From positions 124,001-188,000 of the forward strand of contig NZ_JAMXFJ010000009.1 in NCBI RefSeq assembly GCF_025460805.1: DNA of 64,000 bases, given 5' to 3'. The notes below the pieces were generated by a model, which worked only from the letters and a program-made list of their open reading frames with translations, searched no databases and was not told the DNA's origin. Positions 44,878 through 52,559 of the stretch are shown piece by piece. Each line of letters starts with the position of its first letter. Positions within the stretch are counted from its first letter, which is position 1. The position numbers and the translations under genes are program-made. The DNA comes from Microvirga sesbaniae (GTDB taxonomy: Bacteria; Pseudomonadota; Alphaproteobacteria; Rhizobiales; Beijerinckiaceae).

Positions 44878-44936
44878 AGGGTGACCATGGCAGCGGCGCG
44901 ACCTGGGCGGTGCTGGAGGCCCCCGACATTTTGGGT

Positions 44937-44975
44937 TTGACAGCAAATCGGGTAGATGCTCTTCATGCGAGCATC
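44937..44975 (+). promoter_or_regulatory. Promoter region with GAGCAT inverted repeat
   Basis: TTGACA at 44937-44942 is followed by GATGCTC (44955-44961) and GAGCATC (44969-44975), a perfect 7-base inverted repeat with a 7-base gap. The GAGCAT half-site recurs in the ugpB promoter, suggesting a common regulator, the SorC protein encoded in this operon. Confidence 0.5.
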
Positions 44976-44997
44976 CGCTCAAGGTTGTTGCTGTCCC

Positions 44998-45675
44998 ATG
45001 CCCGTCCAGAGATCGCCCTTCGACCTCGTCATCCTCGATTGCGACGGCGTGCTCGTCGACAGTGAGGTCATCAGCTGCCGGACTCTGGTCGATATTCTCT
45101 CTCCTCTCGACCCGGGCTACGATCTGCAGACGGTGATGCGCCGCTATCTCGGGCGCCCCTCGAGTGTCGTCGTCGAGGATTACGAGAGAATGACAGGCCG
45201 CCCGGCCTCGGGCGACTTCACGGAGGGCTGGCGGGCCCGCCTGTTTGCCGCATTCGCGCGCGAGCTTCAGCCGGTGGAAGGAGTGCGCGGCGCGGTCGAG
45301 GCCTTCGCGAGCGACTATTGCGTAGCCTCGTCAAGCGACGAGGAGCGCATCGAGATCTGCCTCCGGAAAGTTGGGTTATGGGATCTCTTCGAGGGGCGGA
45401 TCTTCAGCACGACCCGCGTGCCGCGCGGCAAGCCGGCGCCCGACCTGTTCCTGCTGGCCGCCAGGGAGCGCGGCGTGGCGCCGGAGCGCTGCCTTGTGAT
45501 CGAGGACAGCGTCAGCGGCGTCATGGCGGCGAAGGCGGCTGGTATGACAGCCTATGGCCTCGCCGCCGGCAGCCATTTCGCAGTTCTGGACCAGAGACAG
45601 GCGCTCCTGGACGCCGGAGCCGACAAGGTGCTCGAATCCTGGCGGGAACTGGCACCGATGCCTGCAACCGGTTGA
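44998..45675 (+). CDS. HAD-family phosphatase (beta-phosphoglucomutase-like)
   Basis: Cytoplasmic haloacid dehalogenase-type phosphatase of 225 residues. Motif I DCDGVLVDSE with Asp14 and Asp16, motif II near VASSSDEE, Lys in GKPAPDLFLLAA, motif IV VIEDSVSGVMAAKAAGM. These belong to the subfamily with sugar- and polyol-phosphate phosphatases such as GPP. ATG 44998 gives the normal N-terminus; an upstream in-frame ATG at 44956 lies inside the promoter repeat. It is followed 7 bases later by the SorC regulator gene, so it may act on the product or ligand of the ugp-type cassette. Confidence 0.88.
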   Translation: MPVQRSPFDLVILDCDGVLVDSEVISCRTLVDILSPLDPGYDLQTVMRRYLGRPSSVVVEDYERMTGRPASGDFTEGWRARLFAAFARELQPVEGVRGAVEAFASDYCVASSSDEERIEICLRKVGLWDLFEGRIFSTTRVPRGKPAPDLFLLAARERGVAPERCLVIEDSVSGVMAAKAAGMTAYGLAAGSHFAVLDQRQALLDAGADKVLESWRELAPMPATG

Positions 45676-45682
45676 GCGTCCG

Positions 45683-46630
45683 ATGGCCGAGAACGACAGC
45701 ACCCGCCTCGACGACGCCGCCCGGGCCGGCTGGCTCTACTATATTGCCGGCCGCACGCAGGACGACATCGCCCAGATCCTGAACATCTCGCGCCCGGCGG
45801 CGCAGCGCCTCGTCTCGCTCTGCCGCAGCGAGGGGCTGATCAGCTTCCGCATGAACCACCCGATCAGCACCTGCATGGAGCTCGCAGCGCGGCTGCGCGA
45901 CCGCTTCGAGCTGCTGCATTGCGACGTTGCCCCGTCCGACGGCTCGGCGGAGACCGGCGCGGCCGGCGTCGCCGCGCTCGGCGGCGTGCTGATCGAGCGC
46001 TGGCTGCGCTCACGCCAATCGCTGGTCATGGCCTTGGGCACCGGCCGTTCCATGCGGGCCAGCATCGAGCGCGTTCCGCCCATGTCCTGCCCGCTGCATC
46101 GGCTCGTCTCGCTGGTCGGGACCATCTCGCCCGATGGCTCGGCCAGCCCCTTCGACACGCTGGTCAAGCTCGCCGAAATTACCCGGGCGCAGTATTTTCC
46201 AATGCCGCTGCCCCTTTATGTGTCGAGCCCCGAAGAGCGCGCTCAGCTCATCCAGATCGAGTCGATCAGGCGCATCCGCGCCATCGCCAGCGAGGCCGAT
46301 CTCTGGGTGATGGGCATCAGCCAGATCGGCGAGGATGCAGTGCTATATCGGGACGGATTCATGACGCGCGGCGAGCTGCTCGACATGGTTCGCCACGGCG
46401 CCGTCGGTGAGGTGACCGGCTGGGTCTTCGATGCCGAAGGCCGATTCCTCGACCGCGGCACCAACCTGCGCGTGACCAGCGTGCCGCCCGAGTCCGGAAG
46501 CGCCCGGCGGCGCATCTGCATCGGCCAGGGCCCGGCCAAGGTCGCGCCCCTGCGCGCCGCGCTGAGAGGGAGAATCGTCAACGGCCTCGTCACCGACGAG
46601 GACACGGCCCGGGCCCTCCTGGCGGACTAG
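45683..46630 (+). CDS. SorC/DeoR-family sugar-binding transcriptional regulator
   Basis: SorC-type regulator of 315 residues: N-terminal HTH (YYIAGRTQDDIAQILNISRPAAQRLVSLC, residues 19-47) and a sugar-phosphate-binding domain with SLVMALGTGRSMRASIERVP, LVSLVGTISPDGSASPFD and the C-terminal IGQGPAKVAPLRAALRGRIVNGLVTDEDTA. Proteins of this family respond to sugar or polyol phosphates. Palindromic GAGCAT sites lie in its own operon promoter and in the ugpB promoter; it therefore likely controls both. Confidence 0.93.
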   Translation: MAENDSTRLDDAARAGWLYYIAGRTQDDIAQILNISRPAAQRLVSLCRSEGLISFRMNHPISTCMELAARLRDRFELLHCDVAPSDGSAETGAAGVAALGGVLIERWLRSRQSLVMALGTGRSMRASIERVPPMSCPLHRLVSLVGTISPDGSASPFDTLVKLAEITRAQYFPMPLPLYVSSPEERAQLIQIESIRRIRAIASEADLWVMGISQIGEDAVLYRDGFMTRGELLDMVRHGAVGEVTGWVFDAEGRFLDRGTNLRVTSVPPESGSARRRICIGQGPAKVAPLRAALRGRIVNGLVTDEDTARALLAD

Positions 46631-46760
46631 CGCACCGTGCGGACCCAGCGGGCCACGCGAGCAACCCGAAGGGCCGCGTCAGCGACCCGAAGGGCCACGT
46701 CAGTGAAAAGTGGACCCGGCTTTTCGCGCCGAACGGTGCGCCACTGAGGGAATTGAGCAT
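46631..46760. repeat. Family 2 intergenic repeat
   Basis: Starts directly after the SorC stop codon with CGCACCGTGCGGACCC, includes two short GACCCGAAGGGCC(A/G)CGT(C)AG units, then AAAAGTGGACCCGG and CGAACGGTGCGCC. Related to 22675-22904 and 62930-63103. Confidence 0.7.
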
Positions 46761-46777
46761 CCGCTCACACCACCCTT

Positions 46778-46872
46778 GACGTCATCACCGGGCTCGTCCC
46801 GGTGATCCCGGTCGGAAGAGCGCCGCGCTTCAAACCATCGGGATGGCCGGGACAGGCCCGGCCATGACGTGG
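46778..46872. repeat. Family 1 repeat, inverted orientation
   Basis: Begins with GACGTCATCACCGGG and ends GGCCATGACGTGG, the reverse arrangement of the copies near 34 kb. Confidence 0.75.
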
Positions 46873-46940
46873 GGAGGGTGGCAGGAAGGGCGGAGGGTGC
46901 CATGACGTGAGAGGGTGTTCGCACCGCCTCACACATACAC

Positions 46941-47050
46941 CACGTCATCACCAGGTTCGTCCCGGTGATCCCGCTTCCGAGAGGCGCCGCGCCTCACCGG
47001 ATCGGGATGGCCGGCGAGAGGCGGGTAATGACTGGCCGGCCATGACGTGG
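46941..47050. repeat. Family 1 repeat, inverted and degenerate
   Basis: CACGTCATCACCAGGTTCGT to GGCCATGACGTGG, with about 15 extra bases near the right arm. A further half copy follows at 47081-47116. Confidence 0.65.
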
Positions 47051-47080
47051 GAAGGTGGCAGGACCGGACCACACACGCAC

Positions 47081-47116
47081 CACGTCGTCACCAGGTTCGT
47101 CCCGGTGAACGCGATC
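47081..47116. repeat. Half copy of family 1 repeat
   Basis: CACGTCGTCACCAGGTTCGT and following CCCGGTGA, left arm only. The stretch 46873-46940 between copies holds nothing else recognised. Confidence 0.55.
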
Positions 47117-47239
47117 GAAAGACCGCCGCGCGCATCGTGCGGACGAAAAGCGGGCCGCCCCGATCGATGCGCTGCTTCAGGATGCTCCAACGCGCTGATC
47201 CGCCTTGCCCCATTGCCCTCCAGGCCCAAGCAGGCCCAG

Positions 47240-47257
47240 CCGTCATCGACCCGTCAT
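47240..47257 (+). promoter_or_regulatory. Pho-box-like direct repeat upstream of ugpB
   Basis: CCGTCAT (47240-47246) and CCGTCAT (47251-47257) are spaced start-to-start by 11 bases, the geometry of PhoB sites (CTGTCAT-N4-CTGTCAT). It is oriented toward ugpB and ends 6 bases before a TTGACA hexamer. Each half differs from the consensus at one base (C for T). Confidence 0.6.
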
Positions 47258-47263
47258 CAACGG

Positions 47264-47316
47264 TTGACATAACAAGCCAGTGTGCGAGCATATGCTTCAA
47301 TAAAGAGCATATGCTC
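47264..47316 (+). promoter_or_regulatory. ugpB promoter with two SorC-type palindromes
   Basis: TTGACA at 47264-47269. The likely -10 (around GCATAT, 47288-47293) lies in the first of two near-identical palindromes: GAGCATATGCTT (47286-47297) and the perfect GAGCATATGCTC (47305-47316), 19 bases apart. This layout suggests repression by blocking the -10, with the SorC protein at 45683-46630 as the likely binder. Confidence 0.65.
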
Positions 47317-47343
47317 ACACAACCTAATGAGGGAGGGCTTTAC

Positions 47344-48657
47344 ATGCGATCTTTCTACGGTGCTTTGGCGGGTGCGGGCGCAATGCTGCTAGCGGGGCTT
47401 TCTCCCGCGCGGGCGGCGACTGAAATCGAGTTCTGGCACGCCATGAGCGGCGCGCTCGGCGAGCGTGTCGAGGAACTCGTCAAGAAGTTCAACGACTCCC
47501 AGAAGGAATACGTCGTCAAGGCGATCGGCAAGGGCACCTATGACGAGGTGCTGAACGGCACGATTGCGGCTTATCGCGCCAAGCGCCAGCCCGAGATCGT
47601 GCAGTCGAACGAGCGCTCTTTCCTGACGATGGTCAATTCCGGCGCCATCGTTCCCACGAGCGATCTGATGGCACAGGAGGGCCACCCGATCGACGCCTCG
47701 CAGTTCATCGCTCCGGTCGTCAGTTACTACGCGATCGACGGCAAGCTCCAGGCGATGCCGTTCAACTCCTCGACTCCGATCCTGTTCTACAATCGCGACC
47801 ACTTCAAAGCCGCCGGATTCGACAAGCCCGGCGCGACCTGGCAGGAGCTCGAGCCGCAGCTCGACGCGATCAAGGCCAAGGGGGTGTCGAAATGCGCGAT
47901 GGTGCTCCCCGGCGACTACGAGTGGAGCTTCCTCGAGAATTACAGCGCGGTGAACGACATCCCGTATGCAACCAAGCGCAACGGCATGGATGGTCTGGAC
48001 ACCAGCTACGTTTTCAACAAGGGCAAGCTCGTCGATCAGGTCGAGCGCATGAAGCGGCTGGTCTCGTCCGGTGTGATGCAGCTCGCCGGCCAGGGCATCA
48101 TTCCAATCCAGCTCTTCACCTCGGGCGAATGCTCGACGATCATCGCCTCCACCGCCTCGCACGCCGCGGTCGTCGCCGCCGCGAAATTCGACTGGAGCGC
48201 GGCCGAGCTGCCCTATGAGCAGGGTGTCACCCCGAAGAACAGCGTCATCGGCGGCGCGGCGCTCTGGACACTGAAGGGGCATTCGCCGGAGAAGTACAAG
48301 GCGGTCGCGGCCTTCTACGATTTCCTCGCCAAAACCGACACGCAGGTCTGGTGGCATCAGGCAACGGGTTATGTGCCGGTCACGACCGCAGCGTATGAAG
48401 CGGCCAAGGCGCAAGGCTACTACCAGAAGAACCCGACGCGCGAGATCGCCGTGCTGCAGCTGATGCGCGGCACGCCCAGCGACAACTCGCTCGGCTTCCG
48501 CATCGGCAACAGTAACCAGATCAACGTCGCGATCATGGAAGAGGTCTCGGCCGCCTTCCTCGGCAAGAAGCCGGTGCAGCAGGCGCTTGACGACGCCGTG
48601 GCTCGCGGCAACGAGGCGCTACGCCGCTACGAGCAGCTCAATGCCGGCAAGAAATAG
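47344..48657 (+). CDS. ugpB: Glycerol-3-phosphate-type ABC binding protein (UgpB-like)
   Basis: Periplasmic binding protein of 437 residues with a Sec signal (cleavage near PARA-ATE, residue 24). ATEIEFWHAMSGALGERVEELVKKFNDSQKEY and MPFNSSTPILFYNRDHFKAAGFD closely follow the UgpB pattern. Binds sn-glycerol-3-phosphate or glycerophosphodiesters. GGGAGGG precedes the ATG; the frame is open upstream but those codons lie inside repeats and the promoter. Followed with overlap by ugpA. Confidence 0.9.
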   Translation: MRSFYGALAGAGAMLLAGLSPARAATEIEFWHAMSGALGERVEELVKKFNDSQKEYVVKAIGKGTYDEVLNGTIAAYRAKRQPEIVQSNERSFLTMVNSGAIVPTSDLMAQEGHPIDASQFIAPVVSYYAIDGKLQAMPFNSSTPILFYNRDHFKAAGFDKPGATWQELEPQLDAIKAKGVSKCAMVLPGDYEWSFLENYSAVNDIPYATKRNGMDGLDTSYVFNKGKLVDQVERMKRLVSSGVMQLAGQGIIPIQLFTSGECSTIIASTASHAAVVAAAKFDWSAAELPYEQGVTPKNSVIGGAALWTLKGHSPEKYKAVAAFYDFLAKTDTQVWWHQATGYVPVTTAAYEAAKAQGYYQKNPTREIAVLQLMRGTPSDNSLGFRIGNSNQINVAIMEEVSAAFLGKKPVQQALDDAVARGNEALRRYEQLNAGKK

Positions 48658-49648
48658 CACGGCTGCTCTCCCCGGCACGGCCGGCGGCGGCGCTTTGCGC
48701 CTCCGCTGGCCACTGAGGCGCCTTTTCCTCAGGAGCGCCGACGATGCACAGTCCGAAAGCGGGCTGAAGCGTGCGCATTTCCGGGAATGGCGCCTGCCCA
48801 TCTGGCTGCTGGCGCCGCAGCTCTTCATCCTGCTGCTGTTCTTCTTCATCCCGTCGGTCCGGGCTCTGATCCAGGCCTTCCAGCTGACCGACCCTTTCGG
48901 CGCCACGACGCAATGGGTCGGGTTCGAGAATTTCGAACGACTGTTCCGCAGCGGAGTCTACTGGTCCTCGGCGCAGGTCACGCTGATCTTCACCATCGCC
49001 CAGAACGTGCTGACGCTGTCGATCGCGCTGCTGCTCGCTTTCGCCTCGAACCATATCCTGCGGGGCCGCAGCGCCTACCGGACCGTGCTGCTGCTGCCCT
49101 ACGCGATCGCCCCCGCTATCGCGGGCATCATGCTCGCCTTCCTGTTCAACCCCCGGGTCGGCCCCATTGCCCACACCCTGCAGGGGCTCGGGCTGGATTG
49201 GGATCCGAACCGCAATTCCTGGCATGCGCTCGCCCTGATCGTCATGGCGGCCTCCTGGAAGCACATCTGCTACAACTACATCTTCCTCGTCGCGGCGCTG
49301 CTCTCGGTGCCCCAGTCGATCCTCGAATCCGCCTATCTCGACGGCGCGGGGCCGATCCAGCGCTTCTTGCGCATCTCGTTGCCGATGGTCACGCCGACCC
49401 TGTTCTTCTTGATCGTGATCAACTTCGTCTACGGGCTGTTCGAGACCTTCGCCATCGTCGACGCCACCACCCGTGGCGGCCCGGCCGGCGCGACCTCCAT
49501 CCTGGTCTACAAGGTCTATCTGGACGGATTCGTCACGCTCGACCTCGGTTCCTCCGCCGCGCAATCCGTCGTGCTGATGGTGCTCGCGCTGCTTCTGACC
49601 ATCGCCCAGTTCCGCTACGTGGAACGCCGCGTCAATTACAGCGTCTAG
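48641..49648 (+). CDS. ugpA: Glycerol-3-phosphate-type ABC permease (UgpA-like)
   Basis: Permease of about 335 residues with six membrane segments. The N-terminus has roughly 50 hydrophilic residues before REWRLPIWLLAPQLFILLLFFFIPS. The EAA loop reads ILESAYLDGAGPIQRFLRISLPMVTP. ATG 48641 overlaps the ugpB end by 17 bases; an in-frame TTG at 48695 is an alternative that would shorten the leader. Pairs with UgpE. Confidence 0.88.
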   Translation: MPARNSTAALPGTAGGGALRLRWPLRRLFLRSADDAQSESGLKRAHFREWRLPIWLLAPQLFILLLFFFIPSVRALIQAFQLTDPFGATTQWVGFENFERLFRSGVYWSSAQVTLIFTIAQNVLTLSIALLLAFASNHILRGRSAYRTVLLLPYAIAPAIAGIMLAFLFNPRVGPIAHTLQGLGLDWDPNRNSWHALALIVMAASWKHICYNYIFLVAALLSVPQSILESAYLDGAGPIQRFLRISLPMVTPTLFFLIVINFVYGLFETFAIVDATTRGGPAGATSILVYKVYLDGFVTLDLGSSAAQSVVLMVLALLLTIAQFRYVERRVNYSV

Positions 49649-49655
49649 GCCGACG

Positions 49656-50546
49656 ATGAACGAACATACGCCGATCCTCGATGCCGTCTGCCACCTCATC
49701 CTGCTGGTCGGCGCGGCGCTCGTCTGCCTGCCGATCTATTTCGTCTTCGTCACCGGCTCGCTCTCGCAGGCGGAGATCATGCGCGTGCCGATGTCCTGGC
49801 TCCCCGGCAGCCAGTTCTTCGCCAATATGCGGACCGTGTTGAGCAATGCCGATTTCGGGCGGCTGCTCCTCAACTCCTTCATCATCGCCACGGGCATCAC
49901 GGTCGGAAAGCTGGCCGTTTCGGTGATCGCGGCCTTCGCCGTCACCTATTTCCGCTTTCCCTTCCGGATGACGGCCTTCTGGCTGATCTTCATGTCGCTG
50001 ATGCTACCGATCGAGGTGCGCATCGTGCCAACCTACGAGTCGGCGGCGAACGTCGCTCTGCCGCTCAACATCCTCGGCTCCTGGCTCGGCATTCAGGCAT
50101 TGATCGATCTCGACTGGAATCTGGTCAACACCTATTCAGGGCTGATCCTGCCGCTGATCGCCTCCGCCACGGCGACCTTCCTCTTCCGCCAGTTTTTCCT
50201 CACCGTTCCCGACGAGCTCTGCGAGGCGGCGCGCATCGACGGAGCAAGCCCGTGGCAGTTCTTTCGATTGATCCTCCTGCCCCTGTCGCGATCGAACGTC
50301 GTGGCGCTGGCGATCATCCTCTTCCTGATGGGCTGGAACCAGTATCTCTGGCCGCTGTTGCTCACCACCGATCCGGCGATGGCCAATGCGGTGATCGGGC
50401 TGAAGAAGCTGATGCCGCGGCCGGATTCGCTGCCGACATGGCATTTGCTGATGAATGCGGCTTTCCTCACCATGCTGCCGCCCACCATCGTCATCCTTCT
50501 CCTTCAGCGCTGGTTCGTGAAGGGACTGGTCGACAGCGGCAAGTAG
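49656..50546 (+). CDS. ugpE: Glycerol-3-phosphate-type ABC permease (UgpE-like)
   Basis: Second permease, 296 residues and six membrane segments. EAA loop: DELCEAARIDGASPWQFFRLILLPLSRSN; C-terminus ends LLQRWFVKGLVDSGK, typical of the MalG/UgpE group. It starts 7 bases after ugpA. The cassette has no ugpC-type ATPase, so the ATPase must come from elsewhere in the genome. Confidence 0.92.
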   Translation: MNEHTPILDAVCHLILLVGAALVCLPIYFVFVTGSLSQAEIMRVPMSWLPGSQFFANMRTVLSNADFGRLLLNSFIIATGITVGKLAVSVIAAFAVTYFRFPFRMTAFWLIFMSLMLPIEVRIVPTYESAANVALPLNILGSWLGIQALIDLDWNLVNTYSGLILPLIASATATFLFRQFFLTVPDELCEAARIDGASPWQFFRLILLPLSRSNVVALAIILFLMGWNQYLWPLLLTTDPAMANAVIGLKKLMPRPDSLPTWHLLMNAAFLTMLPPTIVILLLQRWFVKGLVDSGK

Positions 50547-50577
50547 TGACCAACAGACCGAAGCGGGGCACCCTTCC

Positions 50578-51315
50578 ATGCGAATCATCGGACATCGCGG
50601 CGCGCGCAATATCTGGGCGGAGAACAGCCTCGGCGGCTTCCGCAATGTCTGCGGCCTGAAGGTCGATGCGGTCGAGCTCGACGTGCATCTGTCGAGCGAC
50701 GGCGAGATCATGGTGATCCACGACCCGCTGCTCGACCGTACGACGGACCACAAGGGACCTGTCGGTCACCTGTCGCGGGACGCCCTCGCCAAGGTGAGGC
50801 TCGACGACACCCTGGGGGAGACGATCCCGACGCTGCCGGACGTCCTCGACGTCTTCGGCCCCACCGGAATCGAGCTTGAGATCGAGATGAAGATGGATGC
50901 CTTCGGCAATCCCTATCCGGGCCTGCTCGAAAAGGTCATCGCGCTCGTCGAAGCCCGCGGCTTGTCGTCTCGCGTGGTCCTGACCTGCTTCGTCCCGGAG
51001 GTCATCGAGGAGATCCGCGCCAAGGCGCCGGGCATGCGCCGGCTCGCTTCGGTCGACCGCCGCTCCTGCGAAGCCTTCGGCGGCGTCGACCGGACCCTGC
51101 GGCGATTCGTCGATCTCGGGTGCATCGTCGCCGTCGAGCAATCGCTGCTTCGGCTGGCGATCGACCGCGCGGTCGAGATCGTCGGGCGGGACAAGCTTGG
51201 CGCCTGGGTCCCGAACACGGTCCGCGAACTCGATTACTGGTTCAGTCAGCCGATCTCGCAGATCACGAGCGATCGCCCCGATCTTGCGCTGCAGGTGCGC
51301 ACACAGCACGGGTGA
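50578..51315 (+). CDS. ugpQ: Glycerophosphodiester phosphodiesterase (UgpQ-like)
   Basis: GDPD-family TIM-barrel enzyme of 245 residues. Catalytic His6 (GHRG), Glu15, the metal pair in ELDVH (Glu34, Asp36) and His49 (IHDP) are visible. It has no signal peptide and so acts in the cytoplasm, hydrolysing imported glycerophosphodiesters to glycerol-3-phosphate and an alcohol. Last gene of the ugp-type cassette. Confidence 0.93.
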   Translation: MRIIGHRGARNIWAENSLGGFRNVCGLKVDAVELDVHLSSDGEIMVIHDPLLDRTTDHKGPVGHLSRDALAKVRLDDTLGETIPTLPDVLDVFGPTGIELEIEMKMDAFGNPYPGLLEKVIALVEARGLSSRVVLTCFVPEVIEEIRAKAPGMRRLASVDRRSCEAFGGVDRTLRRFVDLGCIVAVEQSLLRLAIDRAVEIVGRDKLGAWVPNTVRELDYWFSQPISQITSDRPDLALQVRTQHG

Positions 51316-51565
51316 GGCACGGGCCGCTCGGGTCAGCCATGGGCAAGGATCTCTCGGGGATCGGAATGCCTCTCCTGCGAGTGCTTTCCCTGTCAGGCGA
51401 GGCCGGCCTTCAAAAGCTTGGAGCATCGGGCGTGAAACATGGCCCCAGGTTTGGGATCGGATTCGATGCTCACATCCTGAAGCGGCTCTTCCTTCGGGGC
51501 GGACCCGAAGGGTCACGTCGGCGACCCGGAGGGTCCGCACGATGCGCTCTGCGTTGTTCCGATCG

Positions 51566-51598
51566 CGTTCACCGGGACGAGCCCGGTGATGACGTGGA
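51566..51598. repeat. Half copy of family 1 repeat
   Basis: Right arm only: TTCACCGGGACGAGCCCGGTGATGACGTGG-type. Confidence 0.6.
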
Positions 51599-51666
51599 GA
51601 GGTGGTCTGGGCCGGTGACAACACCCTCCCAGGTCATGGTACCCTCGGCCCTTCCCACCCCCCTCT

Positions 51667-51702
51667 CACGTCATGGCCGGCCTTGTGCCGGCCATCCCGA
51701 TT
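51667..51702. repeat. Half copy of family 1 repeat
   Basis: Left arm only: CACGTCATGGCCGGCC then TTGTGCCGGCCATCCCGAT. Confidence 0.6.
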
Positions 51703-51809
51703 GTTTGAAGCGCTGCCGGTGCCGACATCGATTCCGGGGACATGGCTTGCCATGGCCGTTCAATCGTCCAGACAGGGGTCTGAGGGGCGACGCCCTGCGC
51801 CGGCGCGCA

Positions 51810-52538
51810 TCACAGGTCGTTGCTCTGCGGCAGGATGACGAGATCGCGAATGGTGACGTTCCGAGGCCTCGTCAGCATGAACAGGACGGCTTCGGCCACT
51901 TCAACCGGCTGCATCAGGCCGCCTGCCGCCAGCTCCGACTCGAGCTTCTCCTTCGGCCAGTCCTTGATGAGGGCCGTGACCACGGGTCCGGGTGCGACGG
52001 CGCCGACGCGCAGGCCGTGCGGGGCAACCTGCCGCCGGACCGTGTGCACGAAGGCCTGTACGGCATGCTTGGAGGCGGTGTAGATCGGCTCCCAGACGAC
52101 GGGAACGAGCCCGGCGATGGAGCTCGTCACGATGATGTCGCCGGTCTTGCGCTCCACCATGTGCGGAAGCACCGCATGGATGGAGCGGAAAGCGGCATTG
52201 ATGTTGAGGCTCAGCATGCGATCCCAGGCATCCGGATCACCCTTGAGAATCTCCCCGCCGATATAGGAGCCGGCATTGGCGTGAAAGATGTCGAGCTGGC
52301 CCGCCTGCTCGAGGATCTGCGGCATCATGCGCGAGACGCTCGCTGGATCGGTCAGGTCGACGCGCAGGGGGAGGGCCTGCGGGCCCAGTTCGGCGCAGAC
52401 GGTCTTCAACGCTTCCTCGTCGCGGTCGACCAGCACGACCCGTGCGCCTTCGGAGAGGAGGATCCGGGCACATTCGAGGCCGATGCCGGAGGCCGCTCCG
52501 GTGATGGCGGCAACTTTGCCGGAGAGTTTCTCACCCAT
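51810..52538 (-). CDS. SDR oxidoreductase, polyol dehydrogenase-like
   Basis: Short-chain dehydrogenase of 242 residues. Cofactor motif ITGAASGIG at residues 12-20, NAG at 88-90, catalytic Ser140, Tyr153 and Lys157 (YTASK). Asp38 after the second strand (LVDRD) suggests NAD preference. It resembles ribitol- or sugar-alcohol dehydrogenases, and as the last gene of the pentose-type ABC operon it probably oxidises the imported sugar or polyol. It begins 21 bases after the permease stop. Confidence 0.85.
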   Translation of the reverse strand: MGEKLSGKVAAITGAASGIGLECARILLSEGARVVLVDRDEEALKTVCAELGPQALPLRVDLTDPASVSRMMPQILEQAGQLDIFHANAGSYIGGEILKGDPDAWDRMLSLNINAAFRSIHAVLPHMVERKTGDIIVTSSIAGLVPVVWEPIYTASKHAVQAFVHTVRRQVAPHGLRVGAVAPGPVVTALIKDWPKEKLESELAAGGLMQPVEVAEAVLFMLTRPRNVTIRDLVILPQSNDL

Positions 52539-52559
52539 GGTTTTTCCTTCGTCTTGGTT

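Larger units (their letters stand above)
51316..51809. other. Intergenic region with repeat fragments
   Basis: Almost 500 bases between convergent genes. It contains a family 2-like fragment (about 51409-51480, CTTGGAGCATCGGGCGTGAAACATG), short GACCC(G)AAGGGTC units near 51503-51530, and two half copies of the family 1 repeat (51566-51598 and 51667-51702). No gene or clear terminator was found. Confidence 0.6.
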
